A stretch of DNA of 64,000 nt from Catonia carolina. Taxonomy: Eukaryota > Arthropoda > Insecta > Hemiptera > Achilidae. Under the pieces are notes generated by a model. The model did no database searches. It was not told where the DNA came from and saw only the letters and a list, made by a program, of their open reading frames with translations. The translations under genes and the position numbers were made by a program. The stretch is taken from contig JAQMRL010000001.1 of NCBI GenBank assembly GCA_035578175.1, positions 185,949,283-186,013,282 of the forward strand. The letters run 5' to 3'. This document shows, one piece after another, positions 1 to 11,340 of this stretch (positions are counted from its first letter, which is position 1; each line of letters begins with the position of its first letter).

Positions 1-310
1 AGTTCTCAAAAACACACCAAAACATTTATTTTGATATAAGAAAGTATATCTTCCTCCAAACAGTACCATGCTAGTAATTATGCTCGGTTTATGAAGTGAT
101 GATATTTAAATTTTTCAGCGTATTTTGGAACCAATTTAACTACGAAGTACGTTATCACTATCCATTTTCAAACTATTAGTACTTTTAATACTTTTGGTAA
201 CCAACTCATTTAAAGGTAAATTTTTCAGGAGGATATATTTTCTTTAACTGAATCTAACAGATTTCAATAGTTTTTTTATAAGACATTACGTTTACTTGTT
301 GCCCATAACG

Positions 311-681
311 GGCAGGTGGAGTGTTAAATTAATTGCACTCGATCTATTGGTTCCAGGGGTACAAACAAGTTCTGTTTCTTATCAATTGTATGGCCAATTA
401 TATGACTGAACTATTTAAGAACAGAAGAGGTAGAGGTGTAAAAGACATTAGTCAGAGTTGTCTCCTCTGAGAGTAATGAATGCCAGCCAGACCCTGTGGT
501 GGATGAAGTGAAGATGTCATTTGCAGGGTGGAAAGTAGGTGCTTTTCGGTGGGCCTGGCATGCTGATAAGCATACTTTTTTACTCAGTGAGGAAGGCAAT
601 AGTAAACCACCACACTCCTCGTTTTTACTTAGTAAAACCCCTAGAGGTTCAAACCAGCCTATCGGCTGTTGACCGCAACAA
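311..681 (+). repeat. R400 dispersed repeat, copy 1
   Basis: This is the first of five copies of a ~390-bp repeat in the window; the others are at 6462-6852, 26917-27296, 30392-30776 (minus) and 52128-52520. Shared landmarks in order are GGCAGGTGGAGTGTTAAAT, CTAGTTCCAGGGCTACAAA, GAACAGAAGAGGTAGAGGTG, CAGCCAGACCCTGTGGTG and GAGGTTCAAACC, ending near GGCTGATGACCTAAACAAC. No coding capacity or RT motif is visible. GAGGTTCAAACC resembles a pol III B box, but it lies at the 3' end, so this is not a normal SINE head. The family is unidentified. Confidence 0.75.
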
Positions 682-1232
682 TATGTTTACTTGATCGTAA
701 TTGTTAAGTTAGACAGATGTTTTTACAACACATAATATGTTTTCATGAAAATCATTACCCGCGGTAAGCTGGAAAAAGGTGTATTTATTTTAATTTTACA
801 GATAACTGATTATTAATTAATTTTTTTCTCTATTTAGGAAATTCACAATCTGTTGGAAACAATCAGTGAATGTGATAACACAAAATTTTTAAAAAATTAA
901 CACGGGAAATAAACGTGAGAAGAGACACAGTCCAGTGACAGAACTCCGACGTGAATAGATAAGTGTATCATTAAGTGCAGCATTTAGAGCACTGTAATGG
1001 ATAGTCAATTACAGTATCACGTTAATTGATGAGGTCCCGGTTCCATCGACGTTATAGACGTCTTATTGGATAGTTTGGGAGAGTCTGCGGAGCCAAATTT
1101 GAGATCAGTGGGTTATGGTGGTGGTTCACGAGTTTCTTCCTACATTTTGTAAAGAGTTTTAAGAAAACGTTATTTATGAAGGGTATGTTTAGGTCTGAGT
1201 GTAGCGTTTTATCGGTTACATAATACGGGGCG
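682..1232. other. AT-rich stretch, no recognised gene
   Basis: No coding signal is recognised. The part nearest 1232 may be the 3' part of the minus-strand Jockey fragment that follows, but no match to the other Jockey 3' UTRs in the window was found. Confidence 0.4.
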
Positions 1233-1926
1233 TTAAATATCCTCCGTAAAAGCTTTGGTTGGAAACGCTAAATTCTTGCTAATACCGATGGTTTTGCTCA
1301 GCAGTAAAGCTGACTGGCATAGCTCCATATTGGTCGAAGGTAGTAGTTGTAAATGGTTAATTTGGATGTAAATGCTAACTTGGATTTGCGTGAAAGAAGT
1401 CTGTGCAACTGTTTGAACCGTATCTAGATATAAACCTAGATAACAGATGGATTCAGAAGTGTGAAGTTGAGTGTCATAAAGATACGAAGGAGGACATACT
1501 CGTTTACGCAGGGTAAATATAACGTGACACTTTTTGTAGTGTTGACTTTGATCCGCCATTGGTAAGCCATGATTCTAGGCGAGAAACATGCTGTTGAAGG
1601 ACATACGATATTTGAGCTGGGTTATCGGCAGAGCACAATATTACAATATCATCCGCGTACAAAGCGAGGAGTGTATGTGGATGGGACGGTACATCGGAAG
1701 TGTAAATAGAATTTAAAAGTGGTGCCAAGATAGATCCCTGAGGTACACCAGCTAGTAGTGGGCAGTAATGAGAATCAGCATTTTTTTCAGAAACATAGAA
1801 GAAACGTTCCATAAAAAACTACTGAATTATTAAGTAGTAATGGGAAGGAAGAGCTCTTAATTTAGAGAACAGGCCGCTGTGCCAAACCCGATCAAAGGCT
1901 TGGCTTTTATAGAGAAAAACACCTGC
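1233..1926 (-). pseudogene. Jockey-like reverse transcriptase remnant (RT core)
   Basis: This is the central part of a non-LTR retrotransposon RT, broken by frameshifts. Reading on the minus strand from about 1926, the frames show KSQAFDRVWHSGL (RT block A, first catalytic Asp), AGVPQGSILAPLLNSIYTSD (RT block B), LYADDIVI (catalytic YADD), W-L-NGGSKS and then, in another frame, FTLRKRVCPP and YLGLYLD. The order and spacing are those of Jockey-clade ORF2. A frameshift lies near 1550. The 5' part of ORF2 and the C-terminus are missing. The catalytic YADD is kept, but the gene is dead. The clade call rests on motif similarity seen by eye. Confidence 0.85.
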
Positions 1927-2019
1927 GGCATACTAAATTAATTAAATTTTGTTTAGTTTTCAGTAGGTTTATTTAATTTCTTGAAAATTATTTATTTAGG
2001 GTTGGTTCTAGAATAATTC

Positions 2020-2290
2020 ATCTGTTGGGGGTTAAATCAAACCAGGTTCCTGCTCCATCTTCTATGGAGATTTCATCTAGGGTTGCCTGGTAAATTCGGA
2101 GCATGTAGAATACGTGTAAGAGGGTTTCTATTGAGTTGAAGTCTATTCTTGAATCGAAGATACACCTTCTGAGATACTTCATTCACGAAATTTGTTTGTA
2201 AACCTGTATGCAGAGTTCTATTTGATACGTAAAAGGGGGCCTGAGTAATTATTGTCCTAAGTATTTTAGATTGAAATCTTTATATATTTG
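2020..2290 (-). pseudogene. Jockey-like ORF2 C-terminal fragment
   Basis: The minus strand reads RFQSKILRT, APFYVSN, TLHTGLQTNFVNEVSQKV, then NPLTRILHAPNLPGNPR, a TGA stop in frame, and HRRWSRNLV. This is the distal C-terminus of Jockey-type ORF2 after the RT domain. The R-x-W-S-R-D/N-L ending recurs at 21020-21313 and 21395-21600, so it marks one Jockey subfamily in this genome. It sits directly upstream, in transcriptional order, of the RT core at 1233-1926, although a C-terminus should follow the core. The two are therefore separate insertions. Confidence 0.8.
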
Positions 2291-2999
2291 AAATGACAGA
2301 TGATTCGGATCTAATTGATAATACATTATTTGTTAGTAACTCATAATACAACCCAAGTTGATGTAGGCCAACACTAACATGCAGCTACATCTGTATGCAT
2401 TCTTGGGGTATGGTTTATTAGAAGTTTACACTTGATCCTCTAGATACTTACCGTCAATGGTTTATCTGAACTCACTCACTTTCAGCCAAAAACAGAATAA
2501 TCACAAATCATATTGGTTGTTATAGGTAGGCTATGTCATTTTTAGATTATTTGTTAAATATTTTGGTATTTTTCATCGTATTCTAAATTGTTTTTGTGAC
2601 GTATATTAATAAATAATAATAATATAATAATGTGTATGAATTTAAAAAATATGATACAATAATAATTACAAATAGATCAGAATAAAACAATAACAACAAT
2701 ACAAAACGATAAAATACAAAAAAAAATTGTATCCTTGACCTACTGGTCGTCAGCTAAAGTTTCTATATTAATAAAAATAAGTTAATTATTATTACATTGA
2801 AGAACAGCAAAATACAACTTCAACCTACGTAGTCTGCCTGGTTATTGCTCTTCAACAAATAATACATTCGCTTGTACTTTGATTCCACGATTTGTGATTT
2901 CAAATTATTCAGAATGCTCTTCAAAAAAATATTAAATTCACTCACACTTTGATTCCACAAACTGTGACTCAAAATATTTAGAAGGAGACGCCCATTATA
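2291..2999. other. AT-rich stretch, no recognised gene
   Basis: AT-rich sequence with A-rich runs (about 2600-2730) and no coding, SINE or inverted-repeat structure seen. Confidence 0.4.
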
Positions 3000-3570
3000 T
3001 CTTTGGGAAAAAAATTTGTGATATCCTTCACTGGGATGAGCACGTACAAGATATTTTCCCAGGAATCAGAAAATTAATATTTATTTTCAAGGAGTTGAGG
3101 AGATTACTTGATTAGAGAACGTTAAGAACTGTATATTTTCAGCAGTTCAATCAGTTATCAGATAAAGAATACTGGGGTGGAGCGGTAGTCGCTAATATTA
3201 ATAAGACCCACTGGAGAAAATAAAACAGCTCATTTTACGAATAATTAACAAAAGCCACCAGCACTATCCTTCTGAACAACTGTTCAGGAATTTACAACTT
3301 TATGTCCAAGAACTAATTATTATACAGACGCACAAAAACGCAGCAAATTTTCTGAAACGAATTCACAACTACAGTTCAAGAAACACGCATTTGGTTCATA
3401 ATATACGGAGTGATAAGTACGGTATTCCAATGATATCTATATTACGTGCCCCAAAATTGTAAGCTACAAACAGTTTCCCCAAATTATGAAAGCGAAGGGA
3501 ACATCGAAAAGTTTAAAGCTAAATTACAAAAATGGCTCTTTAGCGTTGGTAGGCAGTATAGAAAGGAAAT
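3000..3570 (+). pseudogene. CR1/L2-like non-LTR RT, C-terminal remnant
   Basis: The plus strand shows, across several frames, HWDEHVQDI (the conserved W-x-x-H after the RT), IRKLIFIFKELR, EYWGGAV, NKSHQHYPSEQLF, LQLYVQELIIIQ, NTHLVHNIRSDKYGIP, and finally EGNIEKFKAKLQKWLFS in the frame opening at 3446. The closing F-K-x-K-L-x-x-W-L motif is typical of the C-terminus of CR1/L2/Kiri-type elements, not Jockey. There are at least two frameshifts. The palm domain is absent, so this is a 5'-truncated copy. Confidence 0.75.
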
Positions 3571-3931
3571 AATAAAACCCTTAAATGTGAGAGCTCGCAT
3601 TCTGATATTTTCATTTTGGATGACCTGGTGTTTAGAAAAAAGAGGCTATAAATTGACTACCCTGGGAGATAGGAGACCACGGATGATGGGTTAATTATCG
3701 CCTCGTTCTTAAACTTAAAAGTAAAGATAAATGCATTTATGAGAACTATAAATGTTTTGTAAGGTTATTTACACGTAAACAATTTTTGGGAAATTATTGA
3801 TAATTAAAACAAATCAAAGTACCTAATGTAGGAGCTTTCTAATATATTTTTGTCAACTTCGGTAAAATAAAATATTTTTGCATAATTTAACGTGGTAGAA
3901 CAAAGAATTAAAAAATTACATTAAACAAACA

Positions 3932-4251
3932 TTTTTTTGTAACGGTGTATTTCTTTTACAATCAGTTTATAAATTAAAAAAAAAAATTAAGCAAAAACGA
4001 GAAAATCTGAGTAATGTCCTTAGAATTAAAATAAATACCACACTCAGTACGTGTTTCAAGACTAAATGTGAAGAATATTATATGTATATATCTACAAAAC
4101 TACACTTGATGAACTGTGAATCAACATCTTGAAACACAAAGTTGTTGAAGCTGGAGATGATGACGATGATAGAAATGATACGATGCCTATTATGAGATGA
4201 CGATGATTAGTAGTTGAAGTAGAAAAGAAAAAAGCGTTTAAATGATAACTA
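3932..4251 (-). mobile_element. Detached Jockey 3' UTR (5'-truncated copy)
   Basis: The reverse complement of this stretch aligns with 28170-28485, the 3' UTR that follows a recognisable Jockey C-terminus there. Shared blocks include GTAGTTGAAGTAG, CATCGTCATCTC, TTGTGTTTCAAGATGT, TTCACAGTTCATCAAG and ATTGTAAAAGAAATACAC. Similarity stops at about 4251, close to where the stop codon would be. The copy is therefore almost all 3' UTR, as expected when target-primed reverse transcription ends early. Confidence 0.8.
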
Positions 4252-4769
4252 AATGGTACCGATCAAGCTGACCACTGGACATAGTTGACAAAACATAGCA
4301 GTTCAATATTATATAAACCTATTTCGTTATGTACGTGTATATATATTTTCTTTCACAAAAGAAAAGGTATTTTTGAAAGACTGTTCGGGTCATACTCATC
4401 TTAAGAGTACACATGATAATAAAATTTTATAAACTTATTCAAGAGTTAAAAGCAATCTCTAGTGAAATATTTTTTGTTTCGATCATTTACTTAATGAATT
4501 GAGTACCTGTTAAAAAAAATTGTTAATAATAAATTGTGAAGCTAACTGATTCTATCCAGATTACATGTTATTTACTCTGAAATTTTTCAAAAGGTGTTTC
4601 ATTTACATTCAGAACCAAAGGTCAACAGAATATTAGATTGAAGAAACGTAAAGTAATGCTTGATAGCTTCCATATTTCAAAACTTTTCTATATTATTTTA
4701 ATTTTTTACAGAGCACTTCAATTTATTAAATATTCTTTTAGTTCCTATTTTTTTAAATTTTTCTTTTTT

Positions 4770-4927
4770 TGGTTTTACGTCTGACTGTTCTGCAATTTCT
4801 GCTAATACAGACGGTGGACATTGATGAGACGTGATAATGAGTGATGAAAAAACCAGACCTGACCGGGAATTGAACCCGGAACTCCGGCGTAGAAGCCAGT
4901 TGCGCTAACCACTACCCCAACGGGATG
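4770..4927 (-). mobile_element. tRNA-headed SINE
   Basis: On the minus strand the element starts near 4927 with an A-box-like TTGGGGTAGTGG and, about 40 bases on, a B box GGGTTCAATTCCCGG. These are internal pol III promoter elements. The 5' and 3' parts do not pair into an acceptor stem, so this is a SINE and not a tRNA gene. The tail (4770-4838) differs from the S1 family tail seen elsewhere, so it may be another family or a chimera. Confidence 0.75.
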
Positions 4928-5274
4928 GCCTTAAGCCCTATTTTAACCTAACAATAATATTTTATATATGCATTTTATTATTATTATTTTAGTATTTATT
5001 TTATAAATATATTTTTAATAATATATTTATTTAATATTCTCTGAAATTTTGTTATTTTATTTATCACATCTTTATGAAAATCATATGTTATGTCGTCGCC
5101 GAGGTAATTAAACTAACTGTATTTGACCTGCTCTATCATTTTTATTTTTAATTCTATTTAGTTCTAATTTTGTGTGTTTACCTTTCAAAGCCATTGGTTT
5201 GGAGTTTACAGTCGGAATTCTTAAATTATATTCCAACCCGTCCAACTTGAGTACTGCTTTTTGTGAGTCGCACT

Positions 5275-5625
5275 CTCCTATATGGCAGCGAATCTTGGAT
5301 ACATACAAAGAATATTGATAACAAGTTTCAAGCTGCAGAGATGAGATTTTTGCGTAGTGTGTTGGGATGCTGTACAACGTTCAGGAATGAAATTATGATA
5401 TAAGAAGAGCTCTGTCTTTATGGGAAGATTTTGGAGAATCGAAGAAAGGGGTGCAGTCACTTAAAGAAAGTGCCATATGGGAGGATACCAATAGAGGCTC
5501 AAATTATAAATATTGGTATGAGAGATGTGGGAAGACTGAGGAAGAGATGGGTATCGAAACAGATTCACTAAACCTAGACCTTAAAGTGGAGAAGAAGAAG
5601 ATTTTGGCAGTTAATTGTATAAATT
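5275..5625 (+). pseudogene. Non-LTR retrotransposon C-terminus with GAA tail
   Basis: Frames on the plus strand give SESWIHTKN, KFQAAEMRFLRSVLG, RNEIMI, EELCLYGKILENRRKG and MRDVGRLRKRWVSKQ. This is the post-RT C-terminal region (AEMRFLRSV and GRRDVGRPRKRW) of a widespread insect endonuclease-RT family. Stops and a frameshift near 5400 break it. It ends in GGAGAAGAAGAAG, like three other fragments of this type in the window. Clade (RTE-like or related) cannot be fixed from the C-terminus alone. Confidence 0.8.
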
Positions 5626-5880
5626 TGTTTTAAATTGAATTTTAAAATGTATTATAGATAAATATTTTATAAATTAATTACGAGATAACATTTTTTATTA
5701 AACTAGGCTTCATTTACCAGACACAGCACAATGAAGATATACTAAATACTTATTTACTTTATAAAATTATTTTAGAGCCAACCCTAAATAAATTAATTTA
5801 AAGAATACAACAGAGAATTAAAAATAATAAAAATTAATTACTTAAATTCTATTTGGTCTAAAAATAATTCCGTTTAAGAC

Positions 5881-6062
5881 CGACTCTGTGGTGTAGTGAC
5901 TAGCGCGCTAGCCTGCAAAGTGAAAGATTCCGGATTCGATTCCCGGTTTTGGTCTGAAAATTTTAACACGTTGAAACCACTGTTACAATACCAAAACCCA
6001 AGAGTCGCTAATGACCAAGCGGTTGATACGACCTTAAATAAACTAAAAACAAAATTCTGTGT
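5881..6062 (+). mobile_element. SINE, family S1, near full length
   Basis: The head starts GACTCTGTGGTGTAGTGACT (A-box-like) and carries a B box GGATTCGATTCC. It continues with AAAATTTTAACACGTTGAAA and ends GTCGCTAATGACC, GTTGATACGACCTTAAATAA and an A-rich run. This is the most complete S1 copy here and serves as reference for 15635-15787, 29525-29715, 44414-44602, 44925-45066 and 53540-53712. Flanking AATTCCG/AATTCTG may be a decayed target duplication. Confidence 0.8.
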
Positions 6063-6461
6063 AATTCTTACGGTTGAGTGGTGTTTATAACAATGACCTT
6101 AAGTAAAGTAATATTTTATATTTTCGTAATATTTAAGGTAAGCTGCATAGTTGTGAATTTACGAAGGTAAAAGGAAATAATAAAACACATTAAGTCTCCA
6201 AGCCAGTCATGACTGTTGTTAGACATTTATTTTTAGACATTAAATTATTAAAGTTAAAGATACCAGTTAGGTTGGTAACTTGTTAAAGTTACCAGCGATG
6301 TCCCGGCTATGAGCTCATATCAGCAATATAAATAATCTATGTTCAATTTGAGCTAACTTGATTCAGTTCTGGAACCTATCCATCCAGTTCTACCAGCAAA
6401 GGCACAAAAGTGGTGCAGTCACTTAAAGAAAGTGACCGTTGAGTTATACTTTTCCTTAACA

Positions 6462-6852
6462 GGCAGGTGGAGTTTTAAATCATTTTCACTCAAGCTGCTA
6501 GTTCCAGGGCTACAAAAATAGTTCTGTTTCTTATTACATGGTTTACCAATTATATGACTGAAGCATTTAAGAACAGAAGAGGAAGAGATGTAAAAGACAC
6601 CAGTCAGAGCTATCTCCTCTGAGAGTCAATAAATATTTCATTATACAGCTAGACCCTGTGGTGAATAAAGTGAAGGTGTCAATTGCAGGGTAAAAAGTAG
6701 ATAACTTTCAGAGGGCCTTGCATGCTGATAAGCATACTTTTACACTCAATGAGGAAGGCAACTGTAAACCACCTCACTCCTTGTTTTATTTAGTGAAGCC
6801 TCTAGAGGTTCAAACCGACCTTTTGACTGAAGGCCTAAACAACAACAACCAC
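6462..6852 (+). repeat. R400 dispersed repeat, copy 2
   Basis: Colinear with copy 1 over its whole length. It starts GGCAGGTGGAGTTTTAAAT and ends GGCCTAAACAACAACAACC. Immediately 5' (6412-6440) is a short perfect match to the RT fragment at 5452-5475. Confidence 0.75.
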
Positions 6853-7740
6853 AAACAAGAACGCAATCGTTCAGTTTCAAATGCTATAGATATTTTAACA
6901 TAATGATACGAAATATCCAAATCCAACCTTTAGTAATATAATCGTAATTTGTTTGAATATTAAAAAATCTGGTGTGAAACACCCACAAAACTTTCGCCAA
7001 TGCAAATAATGACCAATATAACCTAATATTAGTCACAAAACATTAGAAATAAACAAAAAAATAACCTCAAAAATCATAACCTTCTTTTAATCATGCGTGA
7101 ATGATGCAAAATGAAAATCAACCTCATTTTGGCTTAAAAATACGGAAAATCACTCTTTCACGCTAAACTAGGCTCTGTAGAGAAAAATTCACTAAATAAA
7201 AGTTATAGATCTTTTAATTCCTTATAAATTCAATAATACACTTTTGTCGTAAAATACATACTAAGGCTGAAATCTTAAAAAATTGATTTTTTTTAAATTT
7301 TCGTAAAAAAAAACAAAATCGTAATTATCGCTAAACTAAGCATTATACAAAAAACATAAACGAAATAAACGTTGTAGAACTTTAAATTGTCTATAATTTT
7401 TCTTATATACATTTTTGCGCTTAAATGGATATTAAAGCCGCAATCTTAAAACAACCAGTATATTTTTCGACGAGAGATCAGCTTTCCCAAGAATTTCAGC
7501 AGACATGGCGCCTACCTTATCTTATAGAGCATAAAAAATATAGTAAATGAGGCAATTAAAAAAAAATTGTAGAAGCTATTTTTGAGAAAATCGCAAAAAA
7601 GTGAAAAATTACACGAATAAACTACTACTTCCAGTTGACTGATTTTGATGAAAATGTTCGTGTCGGGTTCGGTAGTAGTAACTAACTTCAGTTTTAAATT
7701 TCAAGTTCGTACGATGTTCCGTTTTTGAGATGTTTTGTTC

Positions 7741-7860
7741 ACAAACAAACACACCAACCCACACACATACACACACACGCACACGCACGCACACACACAC
7801 ACGCACGCACACACACACACACACACACAGACACACACACACACACACACACACACAGAC
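7741..7860 (+). repeat. (CA)n microsatellite inside P repeat
   Basis: About 120 bp of CA dinucleotides interrupted by CG, TA and GA steps. The same position in the sister copy (19062-19120) also holds CA repeats, so the seed is part of the element. Open frames here, such as the His-Thr runs, are simple-repeat translations. Confidence 0.95.
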
Positions 7861-7917
7861 CAATCGTTAAAAACGTATTTTTTGGATTCAGGGGGTCTGA
7901 GAACGTGTGGATCCGGT

Positions 7918-8390
7918 GAAAACTCGATTTCGAAAAATAGACATGAAAACAAGACTTTCTATTCTATAATGTACTATTTATATACTCAAGAGAGAGTAAA
8001 AATTGTTATTCATTTCAAGCATTTTTCATATAGCCTACTATGTTACTAGAAAGTCGATTAACTGGTTTACTCGATTAATGGAAAACTCGGTTTTGAAAAA
8101 TCGATATGAAAACAAGACTTTCTATTCTATAATATACTATTTATATACTCAAAAGAGAGTAAAAATTGTTATCCATTTCAAGCACTTTTCATATAGCCTA
8201 CTATGTTACTGGAAAGTCGATTAACTGGTTTACTCGATTACTGGAAAACTCGATTTCGAAAAATCGACATGAAAACAAGACTTTCTATTCTATAATGTAC
8301 TATTTATATACTCAAGAGAGAGTAAAAATTGTTATCCAATTCAAGCACTTTTCATATAGCCTACTATGTTACTGGAAAGTGATGGATATT
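7918..8390 (+). repeat. 163-bp tandem repeat, nearly three units
   Basis: Units begin GAAAACTCG at 7918, 8081 and 8244, exactly 163 bp apart. Each contains ACAAGACTTTCTATTCTATA, CTCAA-AGAGAGTAAAAATTG and ATAGCCTACTATGTTACT, and the first two end GGTTTACTCGATTA. Unit 3 stops after TGTTACTGGAAAGT near 8380. Only one partial unit exists at the same place in the sister P copy (19165-19262), so the array arose after the copies separated. Confidence 0.9.
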
Positions 8391-8409
8391 GTTATTCTAT
8401 TTTGGATTC

Positions 8410-9420
8410 CAATAAGAAGGAATGAATTAGAATTACTAACGTTCAGTATACGAATTATAATAAGAAGGGGTAACTGAGATTTATTTATACCCGGTTGGTT
8501 TAAAACTTAAAAACTAATCTAGCGAAGTACGATCGACGTTTGATATTTGAAGCAATTTATTTAACCGAAAAGAGTATCGTTCTAATACAAATACATGGTT
8601 CATGCTTGTTCAGTATATGTAGTAAAAAATACGAAATATTTTATCAAGTGTACATCAATTTATTCGCGTTTCGTTTAGAAATAAATTTAACGTAAATGGC
8701 AAGTTCGGTGATCTATGTATGTTAGTATAACATACAGCACGACTTTATACAGACACACGTACACACATGAATACTGTACGTTTATGTTAACTATAAAATA
8801 TGCACTGCAAGTGTATTAAGTGATGTATGACGTTGTTTCAATTTTACATTTTGAAAATTACCGATGGATAAAATTCACTTAAATAATTAATTGCAACATT
8901 AACTAGAGTATTCATAAATCACTTGTCTAACTAATGAACTCATAAAGTATTTGAAATAAATTTTTTTAATTATTTTTTCGTATATGCTTAAGGGTTGTAA
9001 TTATTAAATTAATTATAGCATAGGAATTCATCATTGATAAGATAATTAATTTATTAATTTATAAGCATTTGTAACGTTCACCTTAAGTGATGACAAGTTG
9101 TACCCGCTGAATAATTCTTACGAAAATTTATTTTAAATTTTATTATAAATTTATTTTAAATATTATAATATAAAAATAATAATTTCAACTTAAGTTTTAA
9201 TACTTTTAATGATTAAGATGTTCAAAATATAATTGTTTTCGTTCCTTTGGAACTTATTTAACTATGCCAATGTAAAATATTTCACCTTTAACATAATTAA
9301 TTCAATATTCAACTTAACGCGTAGCGTTCCTAAACATTAGTAATTTAAAAGTTCGTATTACTTAAAAATCAACTGTTGAATAAAATAAATTCTAAAACTA
9401 TATATACGCTAAACTAAACT
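8410..9420. other. AT-rich stretch, no recognised feature
   Basis: About 1 kb of AT-rich DNA with no coding or repeat structure seen. Confidence 0.4.
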
Positions 9421-9423
9421 ATA

Positions 9424-9454
9424 AATAGTATATATATATATAATATATATAATA

Positions 9455-9508
<54 letters not shown>

Positions 9509-9510
9509 TT
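9424..9510. repeat. (TA)n microsatellite
   Basis: A run of TA dinucleotides with two early interruptions (AATATATATAATAG) and an uninterrupted stretch to about 9507. Confidence 0.95.
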
Positions 9511-9854
9511 AATATAAAATTAAGATTTTAAATTAAAATAACATTCATCGAAATGAATGATAAAACATTATTCAAAATACGAGTAAAATAAAAATTACTG
9601 AAAAACATAGTTAGTGACAATATTGTAACGTATAATTTAGACAGCTTGTCAGCTGTACTGTTACACATTGTAGCATACATCCACCGTTTAGAGAATTTTT
9701 AATTTGTTATTTCGTTTAATGTAAATATAAACACAATTAAAAAACCACCAAAAAATGGTCAAAGAATACGTAAAAATACTTACCGAAAGAGAAGAGCTTT
9801 CTTGGCATTACCACATCGTAAGTCGTTATAACAGGTATTTAAAATTTACACTTT

Positions 9855-10690
9855 TTTTAACTTATTTATTTACAATCAGCCTTTACAATGTGGCTTAAGG
9901 AAATCATTATAACAGAACTAAACTGACATGAGTGAAATAGACAGCCTTTGCTCTCACTTCAACTAAATAAAATTATTAAATAAAGTTAATAACAAACAAA
10001 GGAAAGTTACAAAGTTACAAAATTAACAATAACAAAGTAAAAAAGTAAACACAAAATGAAGCAAACAATGTAAAAGAAGTTAACAATTCAGAAGTAAAAG
10101 AAAATTAAAATTTGAAATTTCACTTTAGTTTAAAAAGTAGTGATGAAGATGAATAGTGAATTTAATTTCGTGTATGGATTAAAAACGTTCGGCTAAATCG
10201 GGGATGCGATGTCTTTTGAGGCGCTTCGTTTCCTCACTGTTGTACAGCAAATTTAATGCTAGTTTGGTTCTGGTGATCGTTTAATCTTAGCTGGTACCGG
10301 AGGCTCAGCTCTCATATCTCTTCTGTTATGGTAAGGATACGAAGATGGTCATATATTTCCGAGTTTCTTATAAACCACCCAGCGTTACTCGTCGATCTTA
10401 ATACTTTATTTTGGAAGCGTTGTATTATTTCTAAATTGGATCTGCTGGTTGTCCCCGAAACTGAGCGCTATACTTCCAAACAGGCTTGAAAATGGCGTTA
10501 TAGATCAAGACATTATTTTCAACAGATAATTGTGATCTTCCTAATAACCAGTTAAACGTCACGTATTTTAAATTAAGCTTGTTCCATTTACATACTATGA
10601 GATTTCGCCAAGTTTATCTTCTGTCAAGATGTAAGCCAAGATGCAAAAATTTACACTTTTTAGAGGTACTTACCTCTTCTTTATGTCATG
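9855..10690 (-). pseudogene. Jockey-like ORF2 3' third plus 3' UTR
   Basis: The minus strand reads LHLGLHLDRR, a stop, TWRNLIVCKWNKLNLKYV, WLLGRSQLSVENNVLIYNAI, FKPVWKYSAQF, then degraded frames, TKLALNLLYNSEETKRLKRH and RIPDLAERF. This matches the region after the YADD box in the well-preserved Jockey at 21924-22595 (LGMHLDRRLTW, YKTILKPIWTYGIQLWG, LAVNLLDNSEEIRRLQRL). The 3' UTR runs from about 10180 to 9855 and ends in an A-rich tail on the minus strand (TGTAAATAAATAAG). Several stops make it dead. It is a 5'-truncated insertion. Confidence 0.85.
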
Positions 10691-10939
10691 ACAGTTACAG
10701 GAATATATTCCTGTATCTCCTGTAATTTTGTGTAATGTAGATTTCTTTACTTTACTTACTTTACCTGCTATTGTTACTTAAATTACTAATTAAAATTAAC
10801 TAATGAAACATAATGTTTCATATAAAAGAAAAAACATGTATTTCATGTAAAAGCTTAAAACATCATTTATTCAAAAACTTTGTCATACAAAACAACACCT
10901 TTTTATTCTACCTAGCCTTTCTCCAGCAAAGCTTTCTAC

Positions 10940-11340
10940 CTAAACTTTCTGCAGTTTCTCAAGAAAACTAGAAGCGTTTGAGACTTCATAGTCGAATATT
11001 AGGGTTCCCATATACTGCACGGATGCTAAATATAGAGATTCTCTGGAGAATGAAGAAAGACGTGGAAGTCATTTCCACCATCAAGTGTAGGAAGCTCTAA
11101 TATATTGAACATATCATGCGGAATCACGATATTTGTTAATACAAGCCATTCTGCAGGGAAAAATATTATATGGAAAACGAGGACCTGGCAGAAGAAGGGC
11201 GTCGTGGCTTTGAAATCTGAGAACTTCGTTGGGGAAACTCTCAGAATAGCTATTTCGCACTACACCGAACAAAGTGAGAATAGCTATGAGGGCCTCCAAC
11301 ATTTGATACGGATAGACACCGGAAGAAGAACCTTTTCCTG
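10940..11340 (+). pseudogene. Non-LTR retrotransposon C-terminal fragment
   Basis: Plus-strand frames give RKLEAFET, ENEERRGSHFHHQV and, in another frame, IKCRKL, then LQGKILYGKRGPGRRRASWL, NLRTSLGKLSE, LFRTTPNKVRIAM and TPEEE. The landmarks KLEAFE-x-W and GKRGPGRRRASWL are typical of the RT-distal C-terminus of insect endonuclease-RT elements. Multiple frameshifts are present. The type differs from those ending in GRPRKRW plus GAA repeats. Confidence 0.8.

Larger units (their letters stand above)
6955..8400 (+). repeat. P repeat, copy 1 (with microsatellite and minisatellite)
   Basis: Colinear with 18055-19262 and, in part, with 60430-60665. Shared blocks include ATATAACCTAA-ATTAGT, GGAAAATCACTCTTTCACG, AAACTAGGCTCTGTAGA, CCGCTAAACTAAGC (imperfect here), CAGACATGG-GC, AAAATGTTCGTGTCGGGT and GATGTTCCGTT-TTGAGAT. 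A CA microsatellite (7741-7860) and a 163-bp minisatellite (7918-8390) lie inside. No protein is recognised. An element with internal microsatellite and minisatellite recalls Helitron/DINE-like repeats, but no Helitron terminus was identified, so the class is open. Confidence 0.7.

Noticed and set aside
4838..4927. tRNA gene on the minus strand
   Set aside because: A and B boxes are present but acceptor and anticodon stems do not form and a SINE tail follows. The same holds for 5881, 18490, 25186 and 56470.
7609..8049. Cys-Val or His-Thr repeat proteins across the CA tract
   Set aside because: All are translations of (CA)n/(GT)n in different frames.
8003..8477. Two similar ~75-100-codon plus-strand frames
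   Set aside because: They are the same 163-bp tandem unit read in frame; similarity is due to the DNA repeat and not to a gene family.
10660..10690. Perfect splice donor GAG/GTAAGT on the minus strand
   Set aside because: It lies within Jockey ORF2 coding sequence, so it is a chance match and a warning for other donor-only calls.
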